Of a stretch of DNA of 10,975 nucleotides, positions 6,017 to 10,975 are shown piece after piece. The DNA lies in contig DIFM01000020.1 in NCBI GenBank assembly GCA_002419135.1, positions 31,248-42,222 of the forward strand, in the 5' to 3' direction. Within the stretch, counting starts at the first letter, position 1. Every line of letters begins with the position of its first letter. The stretch is from Dehalococcoidia bacterium UBA5748. Its GTDB lineage: Bacteria; Chloroflexota; Dehalococcoidia; Dehalococcoidales; UBA5627. A model generated the notes under the pieces. It had not been told where the DNA came from, made no database searches, and was given only the letters and a program-made list of their open reading frames with translations. Made by a program: the position numbers and the translations under genes.

Positions 6017-7099
6017 TCATTCAAACAGGGATTCATATTCTTCGTAGCCTTCTTCGAACAGGTTATCCTTTGGAATAAAGCGCAGGGCGGCAGAATTGAT
6101 GCAGTAGCGTTTTCCGGTGGGCTGCGGTCCGTCATCGAAAACGTGCCCCAGATGCGAGTCGCCGTATTTGCTTCTGACCTCAACCCTCTCCATCCACAGG
6201 CTTTTATCCGTCAGCTCTATAATATTATCCGCTTCCAAAGGTCTGGTGAAGCTGGGCCAACCGGTTCCCGAATCGAATTTATCTGTGGAACTGAAAAGCG
6301 GTTCTCCCGATACTATATCTACATAAATGCCTTCCTCGTGATTATTCCAGTATTCGTTATTAAAAGCCTGTTCCGTGCCGTTTTCCTGTGTAACTTTATA
6401 CTGCAACGGGCTCAATATATCACGCAGCTCTGCAACGGAAGGTCTGGCAAAATCCTCCCATCTTTTCTGTTCTTCCCATAAATTATTAAGATAATCCTCG
6501 CGTCCCGATGCCTGTTTGTATAAACAGTACCTTACAGAAGATTTTTTATGATAATCCTGATGATAGTCTTCAGCCGGATAGAAAACAGTATAGGGTAACA
6601 CTCTGGTGGCTATCGGTTTATCGAACCTGCCGGAATTATCAAGTGTTTTTATCGACGCTTCCGCAGCCTCTTTTTGGGCTTCGCTATGATAAAAGACAAC
6701 CGTTTGGTACTGCGAGCCGCGGTCCGCAAACTGCCCGCCTTCATCGGTCGGGTCGATGTGCCTCCAAAAAACGTCCAGCAGTTTTTCGTAACTTGTCTTT
6801 AGAGGGTCATATGTAATCTGTATTGCTTCGTAGTGTCCGGTAGTTCCGGAGCAAACCTGCTCATAAGTAGGGTTCTCGGTGTTTCCGCCGGTATAACCGG
6901 TTGTTACATCGATTACACCGTCCAATTCCTCGAAAGGCGGCTCCATACACCAGAAACACCCGCCGGCAAATGTTGCTTTTTCATAATTGTCATCGATATT
7001 TTTATTCATATAATCATCCTCCGATGTATTTGTACAGGAAGAAAACATAACTGTAGCAGGCAAAAATATTATTGCTATAAACGAAAGTATATTCTTCAT
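6017..7099 (-). CDS. msrAB: exported peptide-methionine sulfoxide reductase MsrA-MsrB fusion
   Basis: The protein reduces both S- and R-methionine sulfoxide in oxidised proteins. Numbered from ATG 7099 (360 residues), an N-terminal hydrophobic segment ending VMFSSC (Cys22) suggests a lipoprotein or anchored exported enzyme. MsrA follows at about 40-210 with GGCFWCME (catalytic Cys48), GYTGG, TGHYEAI and YHQDYH. MsrB occupies about 228-345 with EYWNNHEEGIYVDIVSGEPLF (249-269), GTGWPSF, HLGHVFDDGP and RYCINSAAL (catalytic Cys333). The MsrB part lacks the two CxxC zinc motifs, and Thr279 occupies the GCGWPSF cysteine position, so it probably uses another thiol. An upstream ATG at 7147 in the same frame overlaps the predicted -10 box, which makes 7099 (or GTG 7108) the better start; neither has a strong ribosome binding site. 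It sits alone between a terminator and its own regulated promoter. Confidence 0.93.
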   Translation of the reverse strand: MKNILSFIAIIFLPATVMFSSCTNTSEDDYMNKNIDDNYEKATFAGGCFWCMEPPFEELDGVIDVTTGYTGGNTENPTYEQVCSGTTGHYEAIQITYDPLKTSYEKLLDVFWRHIDPTDEGGQFADRGSQYQTVVFYHSEAQKEAAEASIKTLDNSGRFDKPIATRVLPYTVFYPAEDYHQDYHKKSSVRYCLYKQASGREDYLNNLWEEQKRWEDFARPSVAELRDILSPLQYKVTQENGTEQAFNNEYWNNHEEGIYVDIVSGEPLFSSTDKFDSGTGWPSFTRPLEADNIIELTDKSLWMERVEVRSKYGDSHLGHVFDDGPQPTGKRYCINSAALRFIPKDNLFEEGYEEYESLFE

Positions 7100-7145
7100 A
7101 CTAATCACTATTATCCCAAGGAGAATTAATCTTATCCTGTAATTC

Positions 7146-7188
7146 ATTCTACAGTTAAAAATTTAATTTGTATGTGATGTATATTACA
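7146..7188 (-). promoter_or_regulatory. Crp/Fnr-type class II promoter of msrAB
   Basis: The palindrome TGTGATGTATATTACA (7173-7188) is centred at 7180.5. On the minus strand a -10 box TAGAAT (7151-7146, five of six) predicts transcription from about 7139, which places the operator centre at -41.5, the classical activator position for CRP/FNR-type proteins. No good -35 box exists, as expected for an activated promoter. The site nearly duplicates the one at 1740-1755. The promoter geometry excludes the ATG at 7147 as start codon. Confidence 0.65.
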
Positions 7189-7217
7189 CTCGGTATTACA
7201 GAGTTGAAACCGGATAT

Positions 7218-7258
7218 TAAATAAAGAAGCAGCAGACAATCATATGACTGCCCGCTGC
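7218..7258 (-). terminator. terminator of the 51-aa secreted peptide gene
   Basis: On the minus strand GCAGCGGGC (7258-7250) pairs with GTCTGCTGC (7237-7229) with two G-U pairs. The inner AGTCATATGATT continues the stem, and TTCTTTATTT follows. It ends the transcript of the 51-aa peptide gene and insulates msrAB. Confidence 0.65.
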
Positions 7259-7294
7259 CACTTGTTTGCTAAAGTATAGATGTGATGTTTTAAT

Positions 7295-7450
7295 CTATGG
7301 CTGGAAAGGGGGTGGGTCCTGTATCTGGACCTGATTGACACTGCCCTGACCGTTGTCACCCCTGACTTTATCTCCGCCGGCGCTCACTGTAGACGTTGAA
7401 AGAATAAAAAGTACCGCCACTAAAACCAAAGCTATCAATAACCTCTTCAT
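7295..7450 (-). CDS. small secreted peptide, 51 residues
   Basis: A short frame from ATG 7450 to TAG 7297-7295 encodes MKRLLIALVLVAVLFILSTS, then TVSAGGDKVRGDNGQG, then SVNQVQIQDPPPFQP. Residues 1-24 are a standard Sec signal peptide with the cleavage motif VSA|GG. The mature peptide would be about 27 residues, hydrophilic, rich in Gly, Asn and Gln, with a PPPFQP tail. It has no Cys, so it is not a lipoprotein. The ribosome binding site GGGAG lies about ten bases upstream, and the gene has a promoter at 7483-7511 and a terminator at 7218-7258. A complete expression cassette around so small a frame makes it a credible gene. Function is unknown; a signalling peptide or a cell-surface component is possible but unsupported. 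Confidence 0.75.
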   Translation of the reverse strand: MKRLLIALVLVAVLFILSTSTVSAGGDKVRGDNGQGSVNQVQIQDPPPFQP

Positions 7451-7482
7451 ATTGCCACTCCCGTATTTTAATCTATACTGCC

Positions 7483-7511
7483 ATTATATTTGATGAAATG
7501 TGTATTTATAA
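7483..7511 (-). promoter_or_regulatory. promoter of the 51-aa secreted peptide gene
   Basis: On the minus strand TTATAA (7511-7506, four of six), a 17-base spacer and a perfect TATAAT (7488-7483) predict a start near 7476 and a leader of about 26 bases. Confidence 0.55.
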
Positions 7512-7601
7512 TAGTACTTTATGGCGGAGTATCAACAATTAAGATATATAAATAATAAATTAGCGGCACCCGTTGTCGAATTGCCTGCGTTTTATATCAA
7601 G

Positions 7602-7931
7602 CTAGGAAGAACGGATCATTACCAGTGTCATTTTAAACCGCTGTGTTGCCCTTAATGAATGAGGATGGTTTGCCGGCATAATTATAAATTCGCCTTTACT
7701 GACCGGTAAACTTTTTCCGGAGATGGTAACTTCAGCTTCTCCATCGACAATATATACGAACGCGTCATACGGAGCAGTATGTTCACTCAATCCCTGCTCT
7801 TTATCGAAGGCAAACAACGTAATGGTTCCCGTTTTCTTATCAACGATGGTTCTGGATACTACCGCACCTTCCTGATAATCGATTAGGCTGTTTAATTCCA
7901 ATGTTTTGCCTGTCAGTGTATTTGTATCCAT
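7602..7931 (-). CDS. small single-domain cupin protein
   Basis: The 109-residue protein starts at ATG 7931 with AGGGAG (7946-7941) nine bases upstream. It is one cupin beta-barrel: motif 1 is GLSEHTAPYDAFVYIVDGEAEV (47-68) and motif 2 is GEFIIMPANHPHSL (80-93). Motif 1 keeps only His51 of the usual HxH pair and has Asp in place of the usual Glu region, while motif 2 keeps His91. The metal site is therefore reduced or lost. Such short cupins in anaerobes are generally unassigned; a small-molecule binding or isomerase role is possible. It is a single gene with a possible extended -10 promoter at 7999-8007. No clear terminator is visible downstream. Confidence 0.85.
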   Translation of the reverse strand: MDTNTLTGKTLELNSLIDYQEGAVVSRTIVDKKTGTITLFAFDKEQGLSEHTAPYDAFVYIVDGEAEVTISGKSLPVSKGEFIIMPANHPHSLRATQRFKMTLVMIRSS

Positions 7932-7998
7932 AATTATTTACTCCCTGTAAATTAATTGATGAGCAGTAGAAAGGCGGTGGCGACTGCTTTCATAAAAT

Positions 7999-8007
7999 AA
8001 TATACCA
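7999..8007 (-). promoter_or_regulatory. possible extended -10 promoter of the cupin gene
   Basis: On the minus strand TGGTATATT is an extended -10 element. A weak -35 box (ACCACA, 8027-8022) lies 17 bases upstream. The predicted leader is about 60 bases. Confidence 0.4.
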
Positions 8008-8130
8008 TTTACCCTTATCGGTGTGGTAGCATTTTAATAGAGTCTTAACGTGAGATAAACAAATTGGGAAGGCAAAATGGAATTAATGCTGGTACTGGGA
8101 TGGCTTATTAGGTTAGCAACTATCTGTATT

Positions 8131-8349
8131 TCAAATATTAAATGCTTCTTTTAGCTTCGCCACAAATGCGGCTCGCTGTTCGGCATCGGCAGTATCGGAC
8201 TTTATGGCTTTCCATGTTTCGGGGCAATTTTTATAGGATACACCCACGATTTCATGGATTTTGCGGTCAATCTCCTTTTTATTATCCTTAGTTACCGTAA
8301 TCCCCGCTTCTTCCAGCATAGATTGCATATGTCTGAAATAGCACGACAT
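8131..8349 (-). CDS. small Cys/His protein paired with the CMD-like gene
   Basis: From the ATG at 8349 the product has 72 residues: MSCYFRHMQSMLEEAG, a central IDRKIHEIVGVSYKNCPETW (27-46) and a helical C-terminus (VAKLKEAFNI). GGAGG lies five bases before this ATG, inside the first codons of a four-residue-longer frame starting at 8361 that has no good ribosome binding site, so 8349 is preferred. Cys3, His7, His32 and Cys42 could bind a metal, but this is inference. I recognise the general look (SCYFRH...HEIVGV.YKNCP.TW) as a small conserved family of unknown function. It follows the CMD-like gene by 43 bases on the same strand and is probably co-transcribed with it. Confidence 0.75.
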   Translation of the reverse strand: MSCYFRHMQSMLEEAGITVTKDNKKEIDRKIHEIVGVSYKNCPETWKAIKSDTADAEQRAAFVAKLKEAFNI

Positions 8350-8392
8350 ACATACCTCCATATTCCGGTCATTTAATTTATATATAGACTTT

Positions 8393-8734
8393 CTACCACT
8401 TACCGAGGTCTTTCATTGTTTGAACAACCATCCATAAACCGGAGGAAGCACTGGTACCTCCCATAGCGGAAGCAACCGATGCGGCTTCGACTATTTCTTT
8501 TTTGGTGGCACCGGATTCTATCGCCATTTTCGTCTGGTAAATAATGCAACTGGTACATTCTATACGTATCGCCATAGACATAGCCATCAGACGCTTAACT
8601 TTGGTACTCAGGGCTCCGTCCTCGTATATCATATCGTTAAATCTGTCTCTGGCGGCATACGCTTCCGGCAGTTCGCTTTTGAATTCTTCGACCAGCTTAT
8701 CTATCTCCTCCAGGTATTTTATGCGGCTATCCAT
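8393..8734 (-). CDS. carboxymuconolactone decarboxylase / AhpD-like protein
   Basis: The best start is ATG 8734, which has AAGGAG nine bases upstream; the frame remains open to 8824 but those codons lack a start signal. The 113-residue product begins with an amphipathic helix (KYLEEIDKLVEEFKSELPEAY), followed by the CMD/AhpD helical core LSTKVKRLMAMSMAIRIECTSC (42-63) and YQTKMAIESGATKKEIVEAA, then MGGTSASSG. The CxxC pair Cys60/Cys63 is kept, so a thiol-disulfide role is plausible. The His normally four residues after the second Cys is Gln67, which removes the proton relay seen in AhpD. It is therefore CMD-family but not a standard AhpD or decarboxylase. It heads a probable two-gene unit with the small Cys/His protein. 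Confidence 0.85.
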   Translation of the reverse strand: MDSRIKYLEEIDKLVEEFKSELPEAYAARDRFNDMIYEDGALSTKVKRLMAMSMAIRIECTSCIIYQTKMAIESGATKKEIVEAASVASAMGGTSASSGLWMVVQTMKDLGKW

Positions 8735-8835
8735 AGTACAGTTCTCCTTCAATGTTATATTGAGGTAGATATTAGAGTAACACAATTCGTGGGCGAAGTT
8801 AATAATGGGCATTGAGTCAAACAAGTGTAAAATGA

Positions 8836-8865
8836 ATTATAAGGTGTGGAGATTGAATTTGTTCA
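8836..8865 (-). promoter_or_regulatory. possible promoter of the CMD-like operon
   Basis: On the minus strand TGAACA (8865-8860, four of six), an 18-base spacer and a perfect TATAAT (8841-8836) predict a start near 8829 and a 95-base leader. The -35 box lies inside the inverted repeat at 8853-8866. Confidence 0.4.
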
Positions 8866-8866
8866 A
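8853..8866. promoter_or_regulatory. inverted repeat TTGAA-TTTG-TTCAA, candidate operator
   Basis: Perfect five-base arms flank the spacer TTTG. The repeat overlaps the predicted -35 box of the CMD-like operon, the position of a repressor site. Confidence 0.4.
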
Positions 8867-8873
8867 ATTACCG

Positions 8874-8893
8874 TTAATTACTTTGGTAATCAA
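8874..8893. promoter_or_regulatory. inverted repeat TTAATTAC-TTTG-GTAATCAA, candidate operator
   Basis: Eight-base arms match at seven positions around the same spacer TTTG found in the repeat 24 bases away. It lies in the divergent intergenic region about 40 bases upstream of the plus-strand -35 box and about 54 bases upstream of the CMD-like start of transcription. Confidence 0.45.
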
Positions 8894-8931
8894 CAATATT
8901 CCATATATTTTTTAAAAAAATGTGCAGAGTA

Positions 8932-8958
8932 TTGACAATGGTTTATTGCAGGTATAAT
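8932..8958 (+). promoter_or_regulatory. promoter with two consensus boxes for the secreted protein gene
   Basis: Perfect TTGACA (8932-8937) and perfect TATAAT (8953-8958) are separated by 15 bases, two short of the optimum. Transcription would start near 8965. The short spacer may make it dependent on a DNA-distorting activator. Confidence 0.65.
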
Positions 8959-9008
8959 ACTGGAATTAGCATAATACGAGGAAACAAGAGTGAAAGAGGT
9001 TATTTAAG

Positions 9009-9449
9009 ATGAGACGTCTATTTTGTGCAACCATAACAATCCTGCTTGTGCTCTCAACTGCACTATCACTCGGAGCCGAATGCTCGTCATCTTTTACTAC
9101 CGCTAACATCAGTGAAGCTACAATGGCATTATCGGTGGATAACGATGCAAAACCGCTGAACCCAACTAATAAATTCTATGAGGATACTCCGGTAATTTAT
9201 TGCTCTTTGAAGGTTTCCAATGCCCCCGTAGCCACCGATATAACCTCCGTCTGGGTATATGTGAGGGGGGAGCTGGAACTGGAAGATCATGAAATTGACA
9301 GTTTTGGAATGACGGTAGAAGGCACCACTTACGTCTATTTTTATATGAACCGTCCCACAAATAATTGGCCGCTCGGCGAATATAAACTGGTTTTTTATTT
9401 GGATGGAAAAGAAGCGGAGAGCCTGCCTTTTACTGTACAAGCGAGATAG
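9009..9449 (+). CDS. exported beta-rich protein of unknown function
   Basis: The 146-residue protein starts at ATG 9009 with AAAGAGG nine bases upstream. Residues 1-23 form a signal peptide (LLVLSTALSLGA). Cleavage after Ala23 is likely; Cys25 is preceded by Glu, which is a poor lipobox, so lipidation is uncertain. The mature part has a short linker and then a single beta-sandwich-like domain, about 50-146 (FYEDTPVIYCSLKVSNAP, VWVYVRGELEL, YVYFYMNRPTNNWPLGEYKLVFYLDGK), with the Ig-like pattern W.(x)GEY.(x)DGK near the end. I have seen similar uncharacterised proteins in anaerobic Chloroflexota, but this is from memory. It is divergent from the CMD-like operon and convergent with the SlyD-like gene. 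No terminator is evident in 9450-9617. Confidence 0.75.
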   Translation: MRRLFCATITILLVLSTALSLGAECSSSFTTANISEATMALSVDNDAKPLNPTNKFYEDTPVIYCSLKVSNAPVATDITSVWVYVRGELELEDHEIDSFGMTVEGTTYVYFYMNRPTNNWPLGEYKLVFYLDGKEAESLPFTVQAR

Positions 9450-9617
9450 ATAAGAGCCTTTCATCGTGCGCTTCAGAAGAGGTAGCGGTCGGGAATAACC
9501 AAGTTGTTGGACAATATACTGATATAAATCAGCTATAGGGGACTATACCTATCGGAAAAATGAAATACATTACGATAGATGGTATGCTTAGGATGATAAG
9601 TAAAGACTCTGGTAGCT

Positions 9618-10121
9618 TTATATTATTTCCAGCAGATCTATTTTAAAGGTTAAATCCTTATCTGTTAAAGGATGATTGGCGTCTATCGTCACATTATCAT
9701 CGGAAACATTAGTTACCCTAACCTGTGAGGTGCGTCCTTCACTGTTTGTTACTGTAAGGTAATCACCAACTTTGACATTTTCTCCGCCCTGTATCTGGCT
9801 GCGTTTGATTGTGATTATAAGGTCTTCCCTGTATTCTCCGTAGGCGTCAGCCGCCGCAATTGTAATTGTTTTGGATTCTCCGGCTTTCATCCCTATTACA
9901 GCTTCTTCAAAATCTGCCAGCATAGAGCCTTTTCCGATAATAAACTCAAGCGGTTGGTTTCCAACTGTTGTTTGATATACAGTGCCGTCTGACAGAGATA
10001 AAGTATAATCTACCCGTACGGTATCCCCGTCTTCGGCTACAGCAGAGCCGCAGGCAGACAGCATGAATGCTCCCGATAAACAGCCACATATTAAACTAAG
10101 GACAAGACAGATATTTTTCAC
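9618..10121 (-). CDS. SlyD-like FKBP-type peptidyl-prolyl isomerase lipoprotein
   Basis: This enzyme would catalyse prolyl cis-trans isomerisation and act as a folding helper outside the membrane. The GTG at 10121, with GGAAG nine bases upstream, gives 167 residues; a TTG two codons earlier is too close to that site. The signal peptide ends in a textbook lipobox LSAC (Cys24), followed by GSAVAEDGD. The FKBP part has VRVDYTLSLSDGTVYQTT (36-53), PLEFIIGKGSMLADFEEAVIGM (57-78) and KTITIAAADAYGEYREDL. An insert-in-flap segment occupies about 110-145, and it ends in DANHPLTDKDLTFKIDLLEI, the SlyD-style closing strand. It lacks the His-rich metal-binding tail of SlyD. Lipid-anchored FKBPs of this architecture are less common than the cytosolic form. 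It lies 36 bases downstream of the ferredoxin gene and is probably in the same transcript. Confidence 0.88.
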   Translation of the reverse strand: MKNICLVLSLICGCLSGAFMLSACGSAVAEDGDTVRVDYTLSLSDGTVYQTTVGNQPLEFIIGKGSMLADFEEAVIGMKAGESKTITIAAADAYGEYREDLIITIKRSQIQGGENVKVGDYLTVTNSEGRTSQVRVTNVSDDNVTIDANHPLTDKDLTFKIDLLEII

Positions 10122-10157
10122 TATCAAGCACTTCCGTTAATGTAATTAGTTAGAGGC

Positions 10158-10346
10158 TCAATTTATCTTTATAGCCCCGGCAGGGCATCTTCGTTCACAG
10201 CCGCGCAGTTTGTCGCATCTGGTTTGGTTGGATACGGCGCAGGTATTCGACTCTTTATCCAAATACAATATTTGCTGCGGACATATTTTTATACAAACAC
10301 CGCAGCCGGTACAAAGCTCTTTGTCGATAGATACGATTTCTTTCAT
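10158..10346 (-). CDS. small ferredoxin-type iron-sulfur protein
   Basis: The 62-residue protein is a cytoplasmic electron carrier or subunit. The first half has a complete 4Fe-4S motif CTGCGVCIKICP (Cys12, 15, 18, 22). The second half has C44-DKLRG-C50-ERR-C54-P, in which the middle Cys of the canonical CxxCxxCxxxCP is Leu47; an extra Cys36 lies upstream. The second cluster may therefore be 3Fe-4S, use Cys36, or be absent. The ATG at 10346 has no ribosome binding site. A promoter is predicted at 10396-10424. The SlyD-like lipoprotein gene follows on the same strand; the pairing is not one I know and may be incidental. Confidence 0.85.
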   Translation of the reverse strand: MKEIVSIDKELCTGCGVCIKICPQQILYLDKESNTCAVSNQTRCDKLRGCERRCPAGAIKIN

Positions 10347-10395
10347 TATATTATAAAAAGTGGCAATGCCGTAAATTTTTCACTTTCCTTTGTCT

Positions 10396-10424
10396 GTTAT
10401 ATTTATCTGCAATGTTAGCCTCAA
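10396..10424 (-). promoter_or_regulatory. promoter of the ferredoxin/SlyD-like pair
   Basis: On the minus strand TTGAGG (10424-10419, four of six), a 17-base spacer and TATAAC (10401-10396, five of six) predict a start near 10389 and a leader of about 43 bases. Confidence 0.45.
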
Positions 10425-10485
10425 AATATTAGAGGTAATTGCCAAAAGACCGATTATCCTTTCATATAAAACCTATACCGGAAGT

Positions 10486-10824
10486 TTATGCAGTTTTCTT
10501 ATCCAGCTTCAGTGCCGCAAATTCAATGATAACGCCGTATATTATGCCGGCAATGAATCCGATAACATCTTGAAAACCGGTGGAGCTGTAAAAAGCGAAC
10601 GAAACCAGTAAACCCAAAAGCGCTCCACGCCCGATGGCTTGAATTGTAGTAAGCCTAAACACTGCCAGACCGATGACGATGCCAAGTAGTAAACGGTTGA
10701 ACCAGAAAGAAAAAAGATAAGGAGCTTCATGTTCAAACCCCGTCCTTAACTGTGCTCCCACAATACATACGATACCAAGTAAAGCGCCTGCAATAACGCA
10801 TATTAACATTCTTTTTGTGAGCAT
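10486..10824 (-). CDS. four-helix membrane protein of unknown function
   Basis: The 112-residue protein starts at ATG 10824 with AAAGGAGC about ten bases upstream. It has hydrophobic segments at about 6-25, 37-57, 63-81 and 85-105, short loops, and a basic C-terminal tail (LKLDKKTA). Gly-rich helix faces (AGALLG, GRGALLGLLVSF, AGIIYGVIIE) suggest tight helix packing. I recognise similar small uncharacterised membrane proteins but no function. It is a single gene with a possible promoter at 10906-10914. A weak inverted repeat (about 10415-10438) lies downstream without a clear T tract. Confidence 0.75.
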   Translation of the reverse strand: MLTKRMLICVIAGALLGIVCIVGAQLRTGFEHEAPYLFSFWFNRLLLGIVIGLAVFRLTTIQAIGRGALLGLLVSFAFYSSTGFQDVIGFIAGIIYGVIIEFAALKLDKKTA

Positions 10825-10905
10825 ACTTTTAACTGCTCCTTTGGGTATATTACCGGTTATTTTATAGCGATTGCTGCTACTTAAGACGAAGAATTGATTA
10901 TAACT

Positions 10906-10914
10906 ATTATATCA
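10906..10914 (-). promoter_or_regulatory. extended -10 promoter of the four-helix membrane protein gene
   Basis: On the minus strand TGATATAAT is an extended -10 element with a perfect TATAAT. A second TATAAT at 10902-10897 lies nine bases further on. The -35 region is unconvincing. The predicted leader is about 75 bases. Confidence 0.45.
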
Positions 10915-10975
10915 CGTCGAATTCTTGTTTGTTTTATACCTATATTAGACAGTTACTGTCTCAGAATTGTAGGTT

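Noticed and set aside
6117..7129. Several plus-strand frames opposite msrAB.
   Set aside because: They are antisense shadows of a well-supported gene and have no ribosome binding sites or recognisable products.
8077..8154. A 25-codon hydrophobic plus-strand frame (MELMLVLGWLIRLATIC...) with GGGAAGG upstream.
   Set aside because: The ribosome binding site is too close to the ATG, no promoter is clear, and it overlaps the end of the convergent small Cys/His gene by 24 bases.
8735..8824. N-terminal extension of the CMD-like protein to 8824.
   Set aside because: The start at 8734 has an excellent ribosome binding site and family-like N-terminus; the 30 extra residues look non-coding and have no start signal.
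9519..9532. CTGAT-ATAA-ATCAG, a perfect palindrome with an FNR-like core.
   Set aside because: It lies between the ends of two convergent genes, far from any predicted promoter.
10415..10438. Inverted repeat CCTC...GAGG with flanking TTA/TAA downstream of the four-helix membrane protein gene, as a terminator.
   Set aside because: It has a bulge and no T tract, and it overlaps the predicted ferredoxin promoter -35 region.

Overview
The window looks like bacterial chromosome of moderate to low GC, with mostly short, single-gene transcription units on the minus strand, AGGAG-type ribosome binding sites and sigma70-like promoters. The gene content (several small exported proteins and lipoproteins, an exported MsrA-MsrB fusion, a small ferredoxin, an AhpD/CMD-like protein, a SlyD-like lipoprotein) suggests an anaerobe. 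The style of the small secreted proteins recalls Dehalococcoidia (Chloroflexota), but this is an impression from memory: no rRNA or other taxonomic marker is present. I see no phage, insertion sequence, CRISPR array, tRNA or rRNA.

Layout, left to right. 1-844: an AT-rich plus-strand gene with a near-consensus promoter and an RNxxxH signature, probably a HEPN-domain protein. 857 to about 1710: a convergent alpha/beta hydrolase whose 5' end is unclear, with a CRP/FNR-like palindrome upstream. 1904-2963: a divergent pair of membrane proteins (DUF6498-like on minus, a 77-aa protein on plus), followed by a plus-strand terminator. 3095-3331: a TM2-domain gene broken by one in-frame amber codon. 3598-5715: a large exported lipoprotein with an HExxH metallopeptidase core, transcribed from a strong promoter through a structured leader. 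6017-7099: an exported MsrA-MsrB fusion preceded by a second copy of the palindrome, centred at -41.5 from the predicted start of transcription. 7295-7450: a 51-aa secreted peptide gene with its own promoter and terminator. 7602-7931: a small cupin. 8131-8734: a likely two-gene operon of an AhpD/CMD-like protein and a small Cys/His protein. 9009-9449: a plus-strand exported beta-rich protein with a promoter of consensus boxes; two inverted repeats with identical spacers lie between it and the operon. 9618-10346: a ferredoxin and a SlyD-like lipoprotein, probably co-transcribed. 10486-10824: a four-helix membrane protein.

A plausible common theme is envelope and redox maintenance: methionine sulfoxide repair, extracytoplasmic folding, a CxxC protein, a ferredoxin and secreted proteins. 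The shared palindrome suggests that the hydrolase and MsrAB respond to one Crp/Fnr-family regulator encoded elsewhere. No complete new multi-gene system is evident. The best leads are the shared operator, the probable orphan HEPN gene, the structured leader of the metallopeptidase lipoprotein, the amber-interrupted TM2 gene and the unannotated 51-aa secreted peptide.
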